From contig OX387190.1 of assembly GCA_947561395.2 (NCBI GenBank), forward strand, positions 11,402,858-11,466,857: DNA of 64,000 bases, written 5' to 3'. A program made the position numbers and the translations under genes. Origin of the DNA: Buxus sempervirens (Eukaryota; Streptophyta; Magnoliopsida; Buxales; Buxaceae). The notes under the pieces were generated by a model. The model saw only the letters and a list, made by a program, of their open reading frames with translations, was not told where the DNA came from and searched no databases. Shown here piece after piece: positions 26,467 to 38,689 of the stretch; the stretch's first letter is position 1, and each line of letters starts with the position of its first letter.

Positions 26467-27453
26467 CATTTATTTTATTGGAACCACTACTAACATATGT
26501 TAACGTTATACGAAAATAATAATAATTCTTGTATGTACGACCGTTAGAAGGCTTGGACTTCTAGGGGTATGGTCAAAATATTGCTTAGTTTGACTATTCT
26601 GACTTATTTTCATATATGCATTTCAGTCTACATAATGGAAGGAGATTACAAGAAGTCATGTATGGTCAAAATATTGCTTGTATGTTTGTGCGTGACAAGA
26701 AGCATTTGGAGTGTGTGTGTGTAATTTGAAGCAGTTGGAAGTTTGCTTTGTACTTGGTATCCGAATAAATTGATAGGCTGCTTCATAACATTTTTTGTCA
26801 AAAAATTTTCAAAATGTTTTTATAATTTCCTAAACAAATGAAGGAAAAACTCGTTTAGTAACTATGCGCACGTGGGGAATGTTTGTGAGTTGCCATGCAC
26901 TCTTCATATGGTTAAAGGTGTGACTAGTCAACCCAATATACACTGCAAAAAATTAATTTTTTGGCCACACAAATTTTGTAGCGAACATAAATATATGTGG
27001 TTAGGTGACTAGGTTGTGAATCAGGAAATTCAGTAAACACCTTATGTCACCGCACCTGATAGTGGGTTCCCAATTGATTTGAGCTATACTGAATTTAGTT
27101 AGACTCCAAGATTAGCCAAGCCAACATGTACCAATTTAACCAATTTATGCTTGTTTGGGCCTCTTTTGTTTTGGCCCATTTCCTTTTAATTTTATTCTTA
27201 TTTTTCAAAATGAAGTTGATATGAAGGTGTGAGTCTGGTCAGAAGGTCCACAGTTCAATTTAGGCTAATAGTCAGGCCCAAAACCATTTTATAAGACTGC
27301 TTCGGTCCCAAATCCTTTCTGGCCTTGTTTGATCCCAAATCCTTTTTGGGCTTGTTTGATCCCATTTATAAGACTGCTTCGGTCCCAAATCCTTTCTGGG
27401 CTTGTTTGATCCCATTTAAAATCATTAATTCATTTTTTATAGCGCATGATTAC
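26467..27453. other. Intergenic between the ERF gene and the retrotransposon nest
   Basis: No gene seen. It contains the ERF 3' flank and, at about 27285-27415, a short local repetition: TTTATAAGACTGCTTCGG twice and TTTCTGGGCTTGTTTGATCC-like words three times. Confidence 0.6.
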
Positions 27454-29099
27454 TGTGAGATACGGGAAAAATCAATTCAATGACTTCCTAAATCATCACA
27501 CGGGCTCAATAAAAATCATGGAGTCGCCACCATTCAATTTTAGGGTGTTAATGGACACCAAAATAATCAAATAAAATAAATAATAAAAAAAACAAAATTA
27601 GTGTAAAAATAACTCTAATTAAAAATAAACCAGAGATGGGTAAGGAGGTTAGGTTATGAATAGGGGAAGGTGTTAGGCACCCCTATCCATCCACACGAAG
27701 TGGTTGCCAAGTATTGCTCATGTTTAAAAAAAAAGGCTTGCTAATAAAAATCAAATAAAAAAGTAAAAGAAAAAGCATAAAAAATGTATGGCTGTTTCCA
27801 TATGAATGATCCAATTAATTCTGGATCCTTCCTATGAATACACTACTTTTTGGGCTTCATGATTGACTAAAATCAAGATAAAGAAAACAAACCTAAATTA
27901 AAAACTTCAAAATCTAGCTTCAAGTTAAATCCTTGAAATCTAGGAATTACATAATAATAAAAAAATTTATTTTTTACAAAATATTGAAAAATTGAACCTG
28001 AAAAATCTAGGGTACAGATTTGGCCTAGATTTCTCATTAATTAAGAGATCTAAACCAAATACACCCATGTTGATGAAAAACATCAAAATGGGAAAGTTTA
28101 GACCATAGGGTCTTCTCTCAAAAATCAAAACAATTCCAAAATCATCTCATAATATTGAAGAATAAATCAAAACCATCTAGGGTATATATCTGGTCCAGGT
28201 TTCTCATTAATTAAGAGATTTAAACCAGATTCACCCATATTGATGAAAAATATCCAAAAGGGAGAGTTTAGACCATAGGGTCTTCTCTCAAAAAATAAAA
28301 AATAACTCAAAAATCACCTCATGAAACCCTAGAGGTTATTTTAAGGCTTCTGATCCCAGATCTACCATATTGACCATGGCAGATCCAAGATCTTAGCCTA
28401 AATGATTAAAAACATAAAAAAAAACATAAAAGGGAGAAAACAATGTGAAAAATCAAAGTCTAAGAGGAAAATGAGATCTAATGCTATGAATAGCATAGAT
28501 CTATAGTATTCCTCCATATTTCATCAATAAATCATCACACAACCTAAACAAAATATTACAATTAAATATTTCTAAGATTACAGCATATGGGGGTCTGCCC
28601 TACGGATCCATTCCTGTCCTCCTTTCCCCTAGAACTCTTTTCACGTTTTACGGCTAGAGAAGATAGTTGAGGTACTTGGATTTAGGTTTGGGGTTGCAAT
28701 CACATACAGACCTTATTCTATAGAAAGGGAGAAGATTAGAATCATTCTAGAAATTAAAACTAGAAAATAAAAGGGGAGAGAAGCTTACCTGGACTTGAGA
28801 AAGCAAAGAGGCAGGGGTCCTCTTCTTCACTTGGAGCCCTTCCAATCTCCAATCTCTGGCACAATTCTTAGCCACAATTTCCAGCCATTTGCTTGAGGAG
28901 AGGCCCTCTATTTATAAACAAGAGCAAGGGCAAGGGTGGTCCCAATAGGTTCTAGAATGTTCCAATTCAGTTTTAGAAGCATGAGTTGGAGTAAATATGA
29001 GAACCAATGAGGGGTAAAAAAGGATGGACGAAACCCTAGAGAAAGGTATAAGTGGTAAATATGGCTCAGAAATCGAGCAATTGCAAAAACACACAAAAT

Positions 29100-29216
29100 T
29101 GTCCGTGTCCGCATTTGGATTGCGGACAGGCCTTGACCGCATATCAAATGCGGACATGCCTTGACCGCAGATCAAATGCGGACAAGGCACATCCGCATAC
29201 TAAATGCGGACAACAC
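29100..29216. repeat. Array of four CCGCAT...ATGCGG hairpins in the Tat-A LTR
   Basis: Four inverted repeats of 17 bases, such as CCGCATATCAAATGCGG, CCGCAGATCAAATGCGG and CCGCATACTAAATGCGG, are spaced by about 10 bases (ACATGCCTTGA-like), giving a period of about 28 bp. Confidence 0.9.
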
Positions 29217-29291
29217 AGGTTTGTTCAATTTTCAAGTTTTTTGTCATGTTTCAAATTTCAATTAAATATTTTCTCCTCTTGTAGTGCAATA

Positions 29292-29373
29292 CTTATTTAC
29301 ATGTAATATCGTTTAAGTAAATGTCATCGTATTTTTTAATCTCCATTTACTTAAGATATTACATGTAAATAAG
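29292..29373. repeat. Long hairpin, 30 bp arms
   Basis: The left arm (29292-29323) begins CTTATTTACATGTAATATC and the right arm (29344-29373) ends ATATTACATGTAAATAAG. The arms pair over about 30 bases with one two-base bulge and a 20-base loop. It opens the extra block found in this LTR but not in the Tat-B LTR. Confidence 0.88.
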
Positions 29374-29818
29374 CAAACACCCCCCCATTTGAATCCATTA
29401 AAAATAGTTCCAGACCCAAATTCCAAGTGAATAAAAAATCAACTTTCCAGTTCTAGCTAAATTCCGGTTTTTCAGGTTCGGTAAAAAGATTCAAAATGTT
29501 AATACCAAGGTATTTGTCAAGATTTAAAGGCTCAAAAAATTCATTTATGCAATAACATTGCTAAAAACCTAATTACCGTGACAAAATTTTCTTGAAATCT
29601 TGCCTTTAAAAATATTTCTTTTTTTGGGTCAAAAGTCAACAAAATTCAACCGGAAAAGTTTGACTTTGCTCAAAAGATTGAATTTGGGCCTTTTCCTTTG
29701 GGATTTTGGATTCAAATGGGTTAAGGTTTCAAACCCAATGCTAAGAATTGAAAATTCCAATAAGATATTTCTCTCCTTCAAGATTTATAAAAAATCATGC
29801 AATTTTGGGGTGTCTACA

Positions 29819-29836
29819 ACTACCCCTCTTTGCTGG
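29819..29836 (-). other. Polypurine tract of Tat-A
   Basis: On the minus strand, CCAGCAAAGAGGGGTAGT directly precedes the 3' LTR (TGTAGACACCCC). This is the site of plus-strand DNA priming and matches the tract of Tat-B. Confidence 0.85.
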
Positions 29837-32800
29837 AGTTGTAGTACAATGAATAGCAAAGAACAGACACAACTCAAAATTACACGTTTGAAAGACATCT
29901 CATTAATTGAACTTGCTTTGGTCAAATTAATGAATGATATTAAAAACATGGATTTGAAGATAGCCAATGAAACCCCTGCTTGAAGTTTGACGGAGTGGCG
30001 TCTCTTCCTTTTCTCAAATTTCTTGGAGCTCTCGTGGCTATGAAAAGAAATCAGAGACAAGCAAAATTTGAAAATAAGGTGGATTTAAAATTGACCTCTG
30101 CAAACTCAATTGCTTTTGATGTTTTTCACTTTGCAGCTCAACAATAAGAAAGGAAATATTTTATTGAATTTTCTTGATTGATTTTTTTTATTTGACATAC
30201 CTAGGTGCCATTTGATGCCCAAACCTGTGCTTGAATATTCTGCAACTTGCTTTTGCTTCTTCATCTTCTTGCTCTCTCAATAATGATGTATGTGCCCTTA
30301 CTGCCCATAACCTGCCTTCATGCTTTTCAACTGCCCAAGTGAATGCCCTCCTCTTGATTGATGGATCATGATCATGATCTGTTGATCTAACCTCATGCCC
30401 TTACTACCCATGATCTTCATGCCTTATTACTGCCCCAATAAAATCCTTCTTCATGATTGAAGAATTGGAAACCCTTGTTTAAAGGAGAAAACATGCAACT
30501 GCTTCAAAGCTTCATTTTTTTCAAATCCGAAGACTGGGGCTTGACTGATTCTTTCAGATGTTGTAATTCATTTCAATAAAAACCCAGAGGGGAAGATGCT
30601 GAGCATGCCCCGATTTTGATTGCTTGAAGAAGTATTTGCCCCTCAGCAGAAACGATCCTCTTTTTTTTGTTTTTTTGTTTTTCTCTCTCTGTCTCTCTCT
30701 TTTACCTTTGCAAAAAGAAACCCTAATAAAAGAATACAAATACAAAAATAGGTTTTATACTAGTGGCCTCAGAATTCTCTAATGCTTTCAAAACCAATGT
30801 TTTATGAAAAGACAGATGCTCATAATGGGCCAAAAATATATTTTTGCTTTTTTGTGCTTTTTTTTTGTTGGAAAAATGATCCAATCACTTATTAGCATAT
30901 AGTCCAAAAGAATTAAAATCAAGTTGAATAATGAGAAGATTATTTCAGAAAATGAAGAAAGACCAAAATAAGCCTTCAGAACCTTTAGAATCACTCCCAT
31001 GACCATTTATGACTTCAACTTCAGCAACAATTTCCTAATGGCAATTTTGATGGCCATTGACTTGTTCACAGATGCTTCATATCATAGTTCCGAATATGTT
31101 GCTTCAGTCTTGAAAAGAGAATTTTCTTCAATCACTTGAAGAATGACTGTATCTCAAAATAACCACCAACATAAGGACTTCACTTGGATCTATGCCAATT
31201 CTGGACTTTTCTCTTTGACGATTTCTTTCATGTAGATAGCTGATTATTTGCCATGTAGCGCCCTTCTGGGTTTTCATTACATTTTCTCCATTTATTCCTT
31301 TTTTTCCCTTTTCTTTGTTTTTTTTAATCCTTCATCACCGGTAACTATGTAGTTAAAACTGCCTTAATTCAAAATTTCTTAATCAAAGAGGACTTATGAA
31401 TGGGACGAAATGAAGGCTTGGTGTTTGTTTAGAAAGAAAAGGAATAAAAGACTCAAATACCATATGATCAAATAGGTTAATTGAAATTGTAATTCTTAAG
31501 GCATTTTTTCCCTTGGATTGAATAAAAAATTGCCCCCCAGTAATGAAGTTCTTCCTCCATTTTGATTTTTTCATTTGAAACTTATTCCCCAGTATTAAAC
31601 TTCTTTTTCCATTCTTCTCTTCACAATTTTGAAGATATTCTCCAAATAACATTTGATTATCTCTTTTTCTTCTTTTTTCATGTTTATTTTTTTTCTTCTT
31701 TTTTTCATTTCTTTGCCCCCTTTTCTGAAAACATTTTCAAAATCCCTTTTGAACTTCAATAATGCCCCCTTCTTTCTTTTTCTTTTTTTATTTTTTATTT
31801 GTCCCTTCATTCTTTTTTTTTAATGCCTTAATAAATTTGCCCCATTGCGGGGTTACAATTCTCAGTTTAGGTTACTTGGAAAATTTATCAAGCTCAAAGG
31901 GTCTAACTAGGGATTTCAAAAATTTTGGGGATATAAGAAAAAAAGGCCTATTATCATTTTAAGAAAAGTTTGAATTTTCAGACTTCGTAAACTTGTACTA
32001 CATGAGTAGTTCAAGAATTTTTTCTTCTTTTCTTTTTTTTTCTTAATCGCCTTCTATTAACATGAAAGCCCCTTCAAATAGAACCTCTGTTATGAACAAG
32101 CTCTTCACCTTTTGATCAATCTTATGGATTTGGATTCTTTCCATCAAATGATGCCCAATTCGATTTTCAACGAAAAGGTCAAATCTTCTCCCATATTTTC
32201 AAGTGCACAACCCAAAAATTTCTTCAAACAATATTATCAACTTCCCTTTAAACGAATCAACAAGTGATGCGATCCTTTCTATATTCTAATGAAGAACTTC
32301 AAATCTTCTTCCATATTTTCTGTTGAAGACTATGGGTCATCTTCGTTTCCAAAGGCCATATAACTGGTCATCTCATAATTTTGCAGAATATTCTTCTCAT
32401 GACACTTTAAAAGATTTGAATTTTCATATAAAATGTCTTTTTCTTCAATTTTGGTCTCAAAATTGAGCCCAATGTCGAAGTCATATTCAATTTAATGAAA
32501 TTAAATGAGAGTTATGACTCATAAATAAAAAGGACCTTGTTGAAAACTTTTTCTTTGTTTTTTTTTTTTAGAAAATGTTAAAGGGGAAATTTTTTATTTT
32601 TTGCTTTTTAATGAGCCTTTATTGAAATCACTTCCTGAGAACAAGGCTCCTTAAGATCCTCAGGAAATGTGCATTCTTTTTATGGGAGTTTCTTTTTAGA
32701 GGACGTGGGAGTTCGAAAACTACCCCAGTTCTCCAAAGCAAAAGCTGATTTTTCTTTCTTTTTCAGAAAATTTCTTTCTCTTGTTGAGTGAAGCAAACAT

Positions 32801-33259
32801 CTCTTTTCATGATTTGGGATGATCTCCTTTCCTAGGGCGTTGTGCTCAGTCTCTGAAAGAAGTGACATTCCTTGAAATGGGATCTGGATAGCAGCCCAGT
32901 CAATCAATGGAAGCTTAAACCTGGCCTCACTCTTTTCATTTGAATCTTCTTCTTTCTTTTCTTGGGATTTTCATTTTTCAATTACCTTTGCTTCATTTTC
33001 TTCTTATATGAAGAGTGATTCCATGCCCTTCGGACAATAATTATCGTCCATACTGAATCCTTGTTCAACATCCAGTGCTAGGCCATTTGTTTGCCCAAAT
33101 TGCTCAAATGGAATTTTTTTCACTTCCTCTGTCCTTTCATCTGTCACTTCATTTTTTTTCAACATTAGCTTTTCTTCTTCCCCTTCCTTCCTTTCCTTGA
33201 TATTAAAATCTGCCCCTGCGCTAGTCTCTTTCTCCCCATGGCCCCATTCATATTCTTTT
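29837..33259 (-). other. Decayed internal region of Tat-A
   Basis: No intact domain seen. Minus-strand 32907-32680 (ALENWGSFRTPTSSKKKLP) corresponds to the spacer between protease and reverse transcriptase of Tat-B (NNWEETPLTFEA, MASKKKTPLVE at about 45830-45880). Protease, reverse transcriptase, RNase H and integrase could not be recognised, so much of pol is deleted or eroded. Confidence 0.55.
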
Positions 33260-34793
33260 TCAAAATAAACTCGAACTGTGGTACCAACCTAGTAATAAGT
33301 TGAGAAGGGTCAAATCTTTTTTTTTTCCTGAAAAAATTGCCCCTACTGCATTTGAGCTACTTGCCCCATTGTTATTGGTAGATGGGATGGGTGTAACTGA
33401 ATTGAATGATAAGGAGTTATTATCCAACAAATCCTGGATTGCATGCTTTAGGGCCAAGCAACAAACCCTGGAGTGCTCATATGATACTCACAAATTGTAG
33501 ATGAATCATAACTCTTCCCTTTGTTTGCATGCAGATTTGACAGCTTTAAAGTCACATAACCCTTCTGAAGTAAGGTAGGCAAAAGTTCAGATGGTCTAAT
33601 AGGCAGTTTAGAAAATTCCCTTCTTTTTCTTACTTTGTTTTCCTCCTTGAGAGTTGATTGGATAAATGGTACATTGATCTGGATAGGAGGTAAAGGAACT
33701 TGATGAGTTGACTTGATAGAAGATGGATTGAGATTGATTTGAAAGGGTTCCTTAGGAAGTTGCATCATATTTACTTCGGCATCTCTCCTTTTCTCAGATT
33801 TTTTCTTTCCATTATCATTTCCCTTGTTATGAGTGGAGTCTTATTGACTGACCATGGCGGAACGATCAATTATCTTGCCGGATCTGAACCCATTCTCAAT
33901 CCGGTCAGCTACTTGTACCAGGGCAGCAAAATTGGTGGTAGTCTGACCCACCAAGTGACTGTAGAACGGTTGCCCTAGTGTGCTAATGAATGTAGAAATC
34001 ATTTCTGGTTCCAACATGGGTGGCCTGACCTGAGAGGCAGCCTCCCTCCATCTCTTGGCATATTGCCTCACAGACTCATCTTTTCCCTTGCTCATCCTCA
34101 TCATGTCGTACCGGTCTGGCACAATCTTCGAGTTGAACCTGTATTGTGCCAAGAAGGCGTCTGCCAAGTCCTTCCACATTCTTATCCTTCCATGATCCAA
34201 GGTGGCAAACCACATCAAAGCAGCTCCAGTTAAGCTCTTCTGGAAGAGCTAGATTAGTATGCCCTCATCCCGGCCAAATTGGCATAAAGCCCTACAGTAT
34301 AACTTCAAATGGCTCATTGGGCAGCCAGTTCCATCATATTTGTCAAAATTTGAGCATTTAAATTTAGCCGGTAGACATACTTCGGGGTATAGGCACAGGT
34401 CTTCGAAATTTGTGCTTCCGAATGAATTAACCCCTTTCACTTCCCTCAGCTCATCTTGTAGAGATTCCAACTTACTCATGACCTTCTTTTCCATCTCCTC
34501 CCTCATTCTTTCCTTTTCTTTTTCTTTCATTGATTCAGTTTCCTCCTCTCCAACCAGTATGGGTTCAGGCATTGGTTGATGAAATTCCGATCGAGGTGGG
34601 GTAGTGGTTTGTGGTGGAGGTGCTTGGTGGGAAGTGGAGGCGCTTGGTGGGAAGTGGAGGCTTGGTTTTGAGCTGCGTGGGCTTGGGCTTGGTTATATAG
34701 CAGTGTTTCCAACAGCTTAGCCATCCCAGCCACTTGCTCTTGAAGTTGATGAAAGTCTTGAGCAGCTACAGTTGATTGGTTCTCCGGATTCAT
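33260..34793 (-). pseudogene. Tat-A gag remnant
   Basis: Reading down from an ATG at 34793 (MNPENQSTVAAQDFHQLQEQ), the minus strand encodes a coiled-coil/proline-rich N-terminus and an acidic-basic stretch (EKEKERMREEMEKKVMSKL). Next come the capsid-like segment (LPAKFKCSNFDKYDGTGCPM, YAKRWREAASQVRPPMLEPE, STLGQPFYSHLVGQTTTNFA) and the start of the CHHC zinc-knuckle-like motif (CEYHMSTPG). It is broken into at least four frames with stops, e.g. near 34249, 33841 and 33448. Residue by residue it resembles Tat-B gag. Confidence 0.88.
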
Positions 34794-34999
34794 TCTGGCA
34801 GCTTTGGATCTTAGCAAGTATGAGCAACTCAAACTCACACTATTTATGGATGCATGTATGCATGTTTGGGTGAACATGAGTTTGAATTACAATTTTTTTT
34901 TGTTTTTGTTTTTCTTATTTTTTCTTTTCTTTGTTTTAGTCGAAATTGATCTTGTGAAGAGAAGTGGTTGGTACAAATGACCATCCAAAAGAATGTTTG

Positions 35000-36235
35000 G
35001 AATTTAAAGGCTTCCAAAAGGTCCCAAAGAATAAGGAATGTCTGGAATTTAGAGGCTTCAAGACAGCCCAAAGGATATGTGTCTATAATTCAGAGGCTTA
35101 TAGACGGGGCCAAAGAGATTGATGTTTGATATTCAGAGGCTTTCAAACGGCCCAAAGAGATTGATGTTTGAAATTCTGAGGTTTTCAAAAGGCCCAAAAT
35201 GGTTGTGTCTAAAATTCAGAGGCTTTTAGATGGCCCAAAGAGATTGATGTTTGAAATTTAGAGGCTTTCAAAAGGCCCAAAATGGTTGTGTATAAAATTC
35301 AGAGGCTTTTAGATGGCCCAAAGAGATTGATAATTGAAATTCAGAGGCTTTCAAGTAGCCTAAAATGGTTGTGTCTAAAATTCAGAGGCTTTTAGATGGC
35401 CAAAAGAGATTGATGTTTGAAATTTAGAGGCTTTCAAAAGGCCCAAAATGGTTGTGTATAAAATTCATAGGCTTTTAGATGGCCCAAAGAGATTGATGTT
35501 TGAAATTCAGAGGGTTTCAAAAGGCCCAAATGGTTGTGTATAAAATTTAGAGGCTTTTAGATGGCCCAAAGAGATTGATGTTTGAAATTCAGAGGCTTTC
35601 AAGCGGCCTAAAAAGGTTGTGTCTAAAATTCAGAGGCTTTTAGATGGTCCAAAAAGGTTGATGTTTGAAATTTAGAGGCTTTTAGACGGCCCAAGAGATA
35701 AATTCTGAAATTTCAGGCTTTCAGAGGTCCTATGAGTTAAGGAATTACACAGGCTTCCTTAGGCCTATGAAAATTTCTTGGAATTACGCAAGCTTCCAAG
35801 GGCTTATGAATTGGTTGGTACGAAAAAGACCATCCAAAGAGTTGTTGGAATATTTTAGGGCTTCCAACATGTCCCACAAGATATGAAATTGGTTGGTACG
35901 AAAAAGACCATCCAAAGAGTTGTTGGAATATTTTAGGGCTTCCAACATGTCCCACAAGATATGAATTTGGAATTAAGGCTTCCAAAGCCTCCTGAAATTA
36001 TGCACGCTTTCAGGAGCCTATGAAGGGTTCTAGAATCACACAAGCTTCTAGGGGCTTATGAGGATAAAGATCTAAAATTTCAGGCTTTTAGAGGTCTTAT
36101 GCGTTTCTAAATTAAGGCTTTAGAAGGCCTATGAGGTTAACAATTTGAAATTCAAAGGCTTTTAGATGCCCATGGAAATTTTGGAGAAAATCTGAAATTC
36201 AAAGGCTTTTAGAGGCCTATGGAATTTTTGAATCT
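35000..36235. repeat. Tat-A leader tandem array
   Basis: About 25-30 imperfect copies of a 37-45 bp unit built on GAAATTCAGAGGCTTTCAAA and GGCCCAAAGAGATTGATG-like words lie upstream of gag. Many units contain a small inverted repeat such as AGGCTTCCTTAGGCCT or AAGCTTCCAAGGGCTT. A larger 82 bp duplication (AAATTGGTTGGTACGAAAAA) is at about 35809-35970. The comparable array in Tat-B lies at 49620-50612. Confidence 0.85.
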
Positions 36236-36440
36236 TTTTTTTTTTTAGACTTTTGAGTTGATTTTTTTTTTGAAATTTCTTATTCAAGAACAGATTTTAA
36301 ATTGAATTGTTCTTATCAAACCTTGGAGATTTAAAATGATTTGAAATTTTCTTTTCTTATTCTCCCTTAGATTTCACTTCAAGAATGTGTTTTGTAACAT
36401 TAAATTAAAATTTATTTTGATACACACACATTTTCCTTTA

Positions 36441-38657
36441 TGGAACACCCCGGATCCGTGTTGTTTAAATAAAGATATAACACATCTCACGGAGTGTTAG
36501 GTAAGAATCGTAATGATTTGTGATCGCTGGATAATCACCTAAACTAAAACATATCAGAGTGCACAATCATACTTTGTCTAAGAATTCAATATTCAACTTA
36601 ACTAAGATCAAATGGTTCAACCTCAAACTACTTTATTACACCTCAAAATTCAATTAATTCAAAGTTCAGTTAAAAAATAACCTACAGGTTTAAGGAATGT
36701 AATAGTAATCTTCCTCCCTATATGTCTCAGTCGGATCTACCCCAGTAGTCGCCTCACCTTGAGTATCTGAAAAACAAAACAAAAACAAAAGAGTGAGATA
36801 CGAATATCTCAGCGAGTAGCATATGCATGCAGAAAATAGTTAACACAGTTCAAATTATGCATCGATAAATAACTAGTACGATTAAGCAAGCAATACAATC
36901 TCCAAGTTTAAATCCAAAACCAATAATCGTTTCCAATCACATTTCAATTCAATACCGACAACACATCGATTGGTCAATGTCATGACTATTGTTAAGTTGA
37001 TAAATTAACATGCCAAGTAGACACTCCACACCTCCATGTACACAGTTCCGGCCTACTCAGAGTTTCGGCATTGACAACCAGGCCTACTTAGGGTTTCTGG
37101 CTGCTCTACACCGGTCGTGGCAACACACAAGGCCATGCAATTACAACAACCAACAATAACATTACATTACTAAGCATAAGCATGGATCCAGGACAAGCTA
37201 AACAAAAATAGCAAACCATTGTATAATCTCAACCCTGACATCACAATAAAACAAAACTCATCATCATGCACAACACATGTCCCTCTGGACCAGAATAGTA
37301 CCTCATGTACCTTCAGTATTCACTCAAAACTCATAACACAAGACCATTGGTAATAAAACCCATACACCAAGAGTAACTTTACAAATGCAGTTCGGAACTT
37401 TAAATCAAGTAAAAGCCAGATTAAACAATTCTCATTCAAGAAACAGGTGTATAACAAAAAGGAACTAATTCATGAACTTCTAGTGTTTTGGAACAATAGC
37501 ATCACCTATCGATAGCCCTAAAATTCACTTCGGAAACTCCTAAGGATTCCCAATAATTCCACCTAATAATCTTAGAGTGTTTGAACAGGTAAAAATATTT
37601 CTAAGGTCCTAAACAAGTCAATAGCTAAGTGATTGAACCCTCAAAATATCAACTCTAGCTTGATTTGGTCAAATTTCACATTTCGGCAAAGTATAGGGGC
37701 TTGCGCTGACCTCTAGCGCTTGGCACGAGGTCAGCGATAGATCATTTGTGAAAACTACACGTCGCACTCAGTCGAATTGCACTAGGCGAGAGCTAGGCGC
37801 GAGATAGGCGTGAGATAAGCGCGAGCTTGGCGTTTAGGAAATTAGGTATCGCGCTTAAGTAAACCGCTCGGTGCGAGATGGGCGCGAGCTTGGCGGTAAG
37901 GAAATTTAGTTCTCGCGCTGACTAAAACCAGTTGGCGCTAGGTAGGCGCCAACCCGGCGGATATTACCTTTGATTTTGAAGTCTCTGTTAATGCCAAATC
38001 TCTATGACTGACTGAAATTTTAATGTCTGTAACAATTTTCCTAGTCTCCTACTATCCCCAGAAGATGTTTAAACACGTTTCGAAATTATTCTAAACACAT
38101 TAATATTTATCTCTAACAATCCAAAAAAAAAACTCACGCTCGAACTGTATTTTTCCAGAATCATATGCAACACGACCAAACTCATGAATCAAATCCAAAA
38201 CCCAGTTTTAAATCGATGCTACTCACCTCTTGCACGCTTAAATCCCTGCAACAGCAACTACTTGAATCCGGAAAACCCTCAGTCGATCGCCAACAGTCGC
38301 TCCTCTGCTTGCTATCGTCGCCCACTTGCTCCTTTGTTCGAAAGGGGAAAACTCTTCTGAAAACCTTGATTTGAACACATAGATCGGCAGGAAAAACTAA
38401 CAGTTCTTCTTCTCTCCCAACATCTAGATCGATCGCCGCAATCGCCTTCAATCACAAGTATACGAGTATTGCGAACCCTACGACTATTTTCCTCAAGTAT
38501 TTATACTTACCATACTAATATTGCCGCTCAATGAGTTTTGAAAATCCCTGATTCTGTACATGCTCTCCCAGCGAAACTTTCTACATACACACAGGTTATT
38601 AAGTTTATTCTTCCAATTGAATAATAAAAATCATGTAGAAAATATAGGGGTTTTACA
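36441..38657 (-). repeat. Tekay 3' LTR (2217 bp)
   Basis: It starts TGGAACACCCCGGATCCG and ends ATAGGGGTTTTACA, i.e. TGTAAAACCCC on the element's strand. The flanking internal side is the purine tract (read as TTCTCCCCCCTAC). It contains many GCGCGAG/TAGGCG words between 37690 and 37960. Confidence 0.88.
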
Positions 38658-38689
38658 TTCTCCCCCCTACAAAAATTTCGTCCTCGAAA

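Larger units (their letters stand above)
27454..29818 (-). repeat. Tat-A 3' LTR
   Basis: The LTR starts TGTGAGATACGGG and ends GGGGTGTCTACA. Its first few hundred bases match the LTR of Tat-B at 39770 (CACCACCATTC, GGTGTTAGG, CACGTTTTACGGCTAGAG). It holds an internal duplication (28010-28130 versus 28180-28300), an array of CCGCAT...ATGCGG hairpins (29100-29216) and, compared with the Tat-B LTR, an extra block of about 510 bp at 29291-29800 flanked by TGCAAT on both sides. Confidence 0.88.
27454..36440 (-). mobile_element. Tat-A: Tat/Ogre-type Ty3-gypsy element, minus strand, interrupted
   Basis: The outermost element of the nest. Its 3' LTR is at 27454-29818, followed by a polypurine tract (read in reverse), decayed internal sequence, gag remnants on the minus strand (33260-34793) and an untranslated leader with a tandem array. 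At 36441 it is cut by a Tekay element, so its primer site and 5' LTR lie beyond the nested insertions, outside the window. It is assigned to Tat because its gag matches that of Tat-B. Many stops and frameshifts make it older than Tat-B and Tat-C. Confidence 0.85.
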
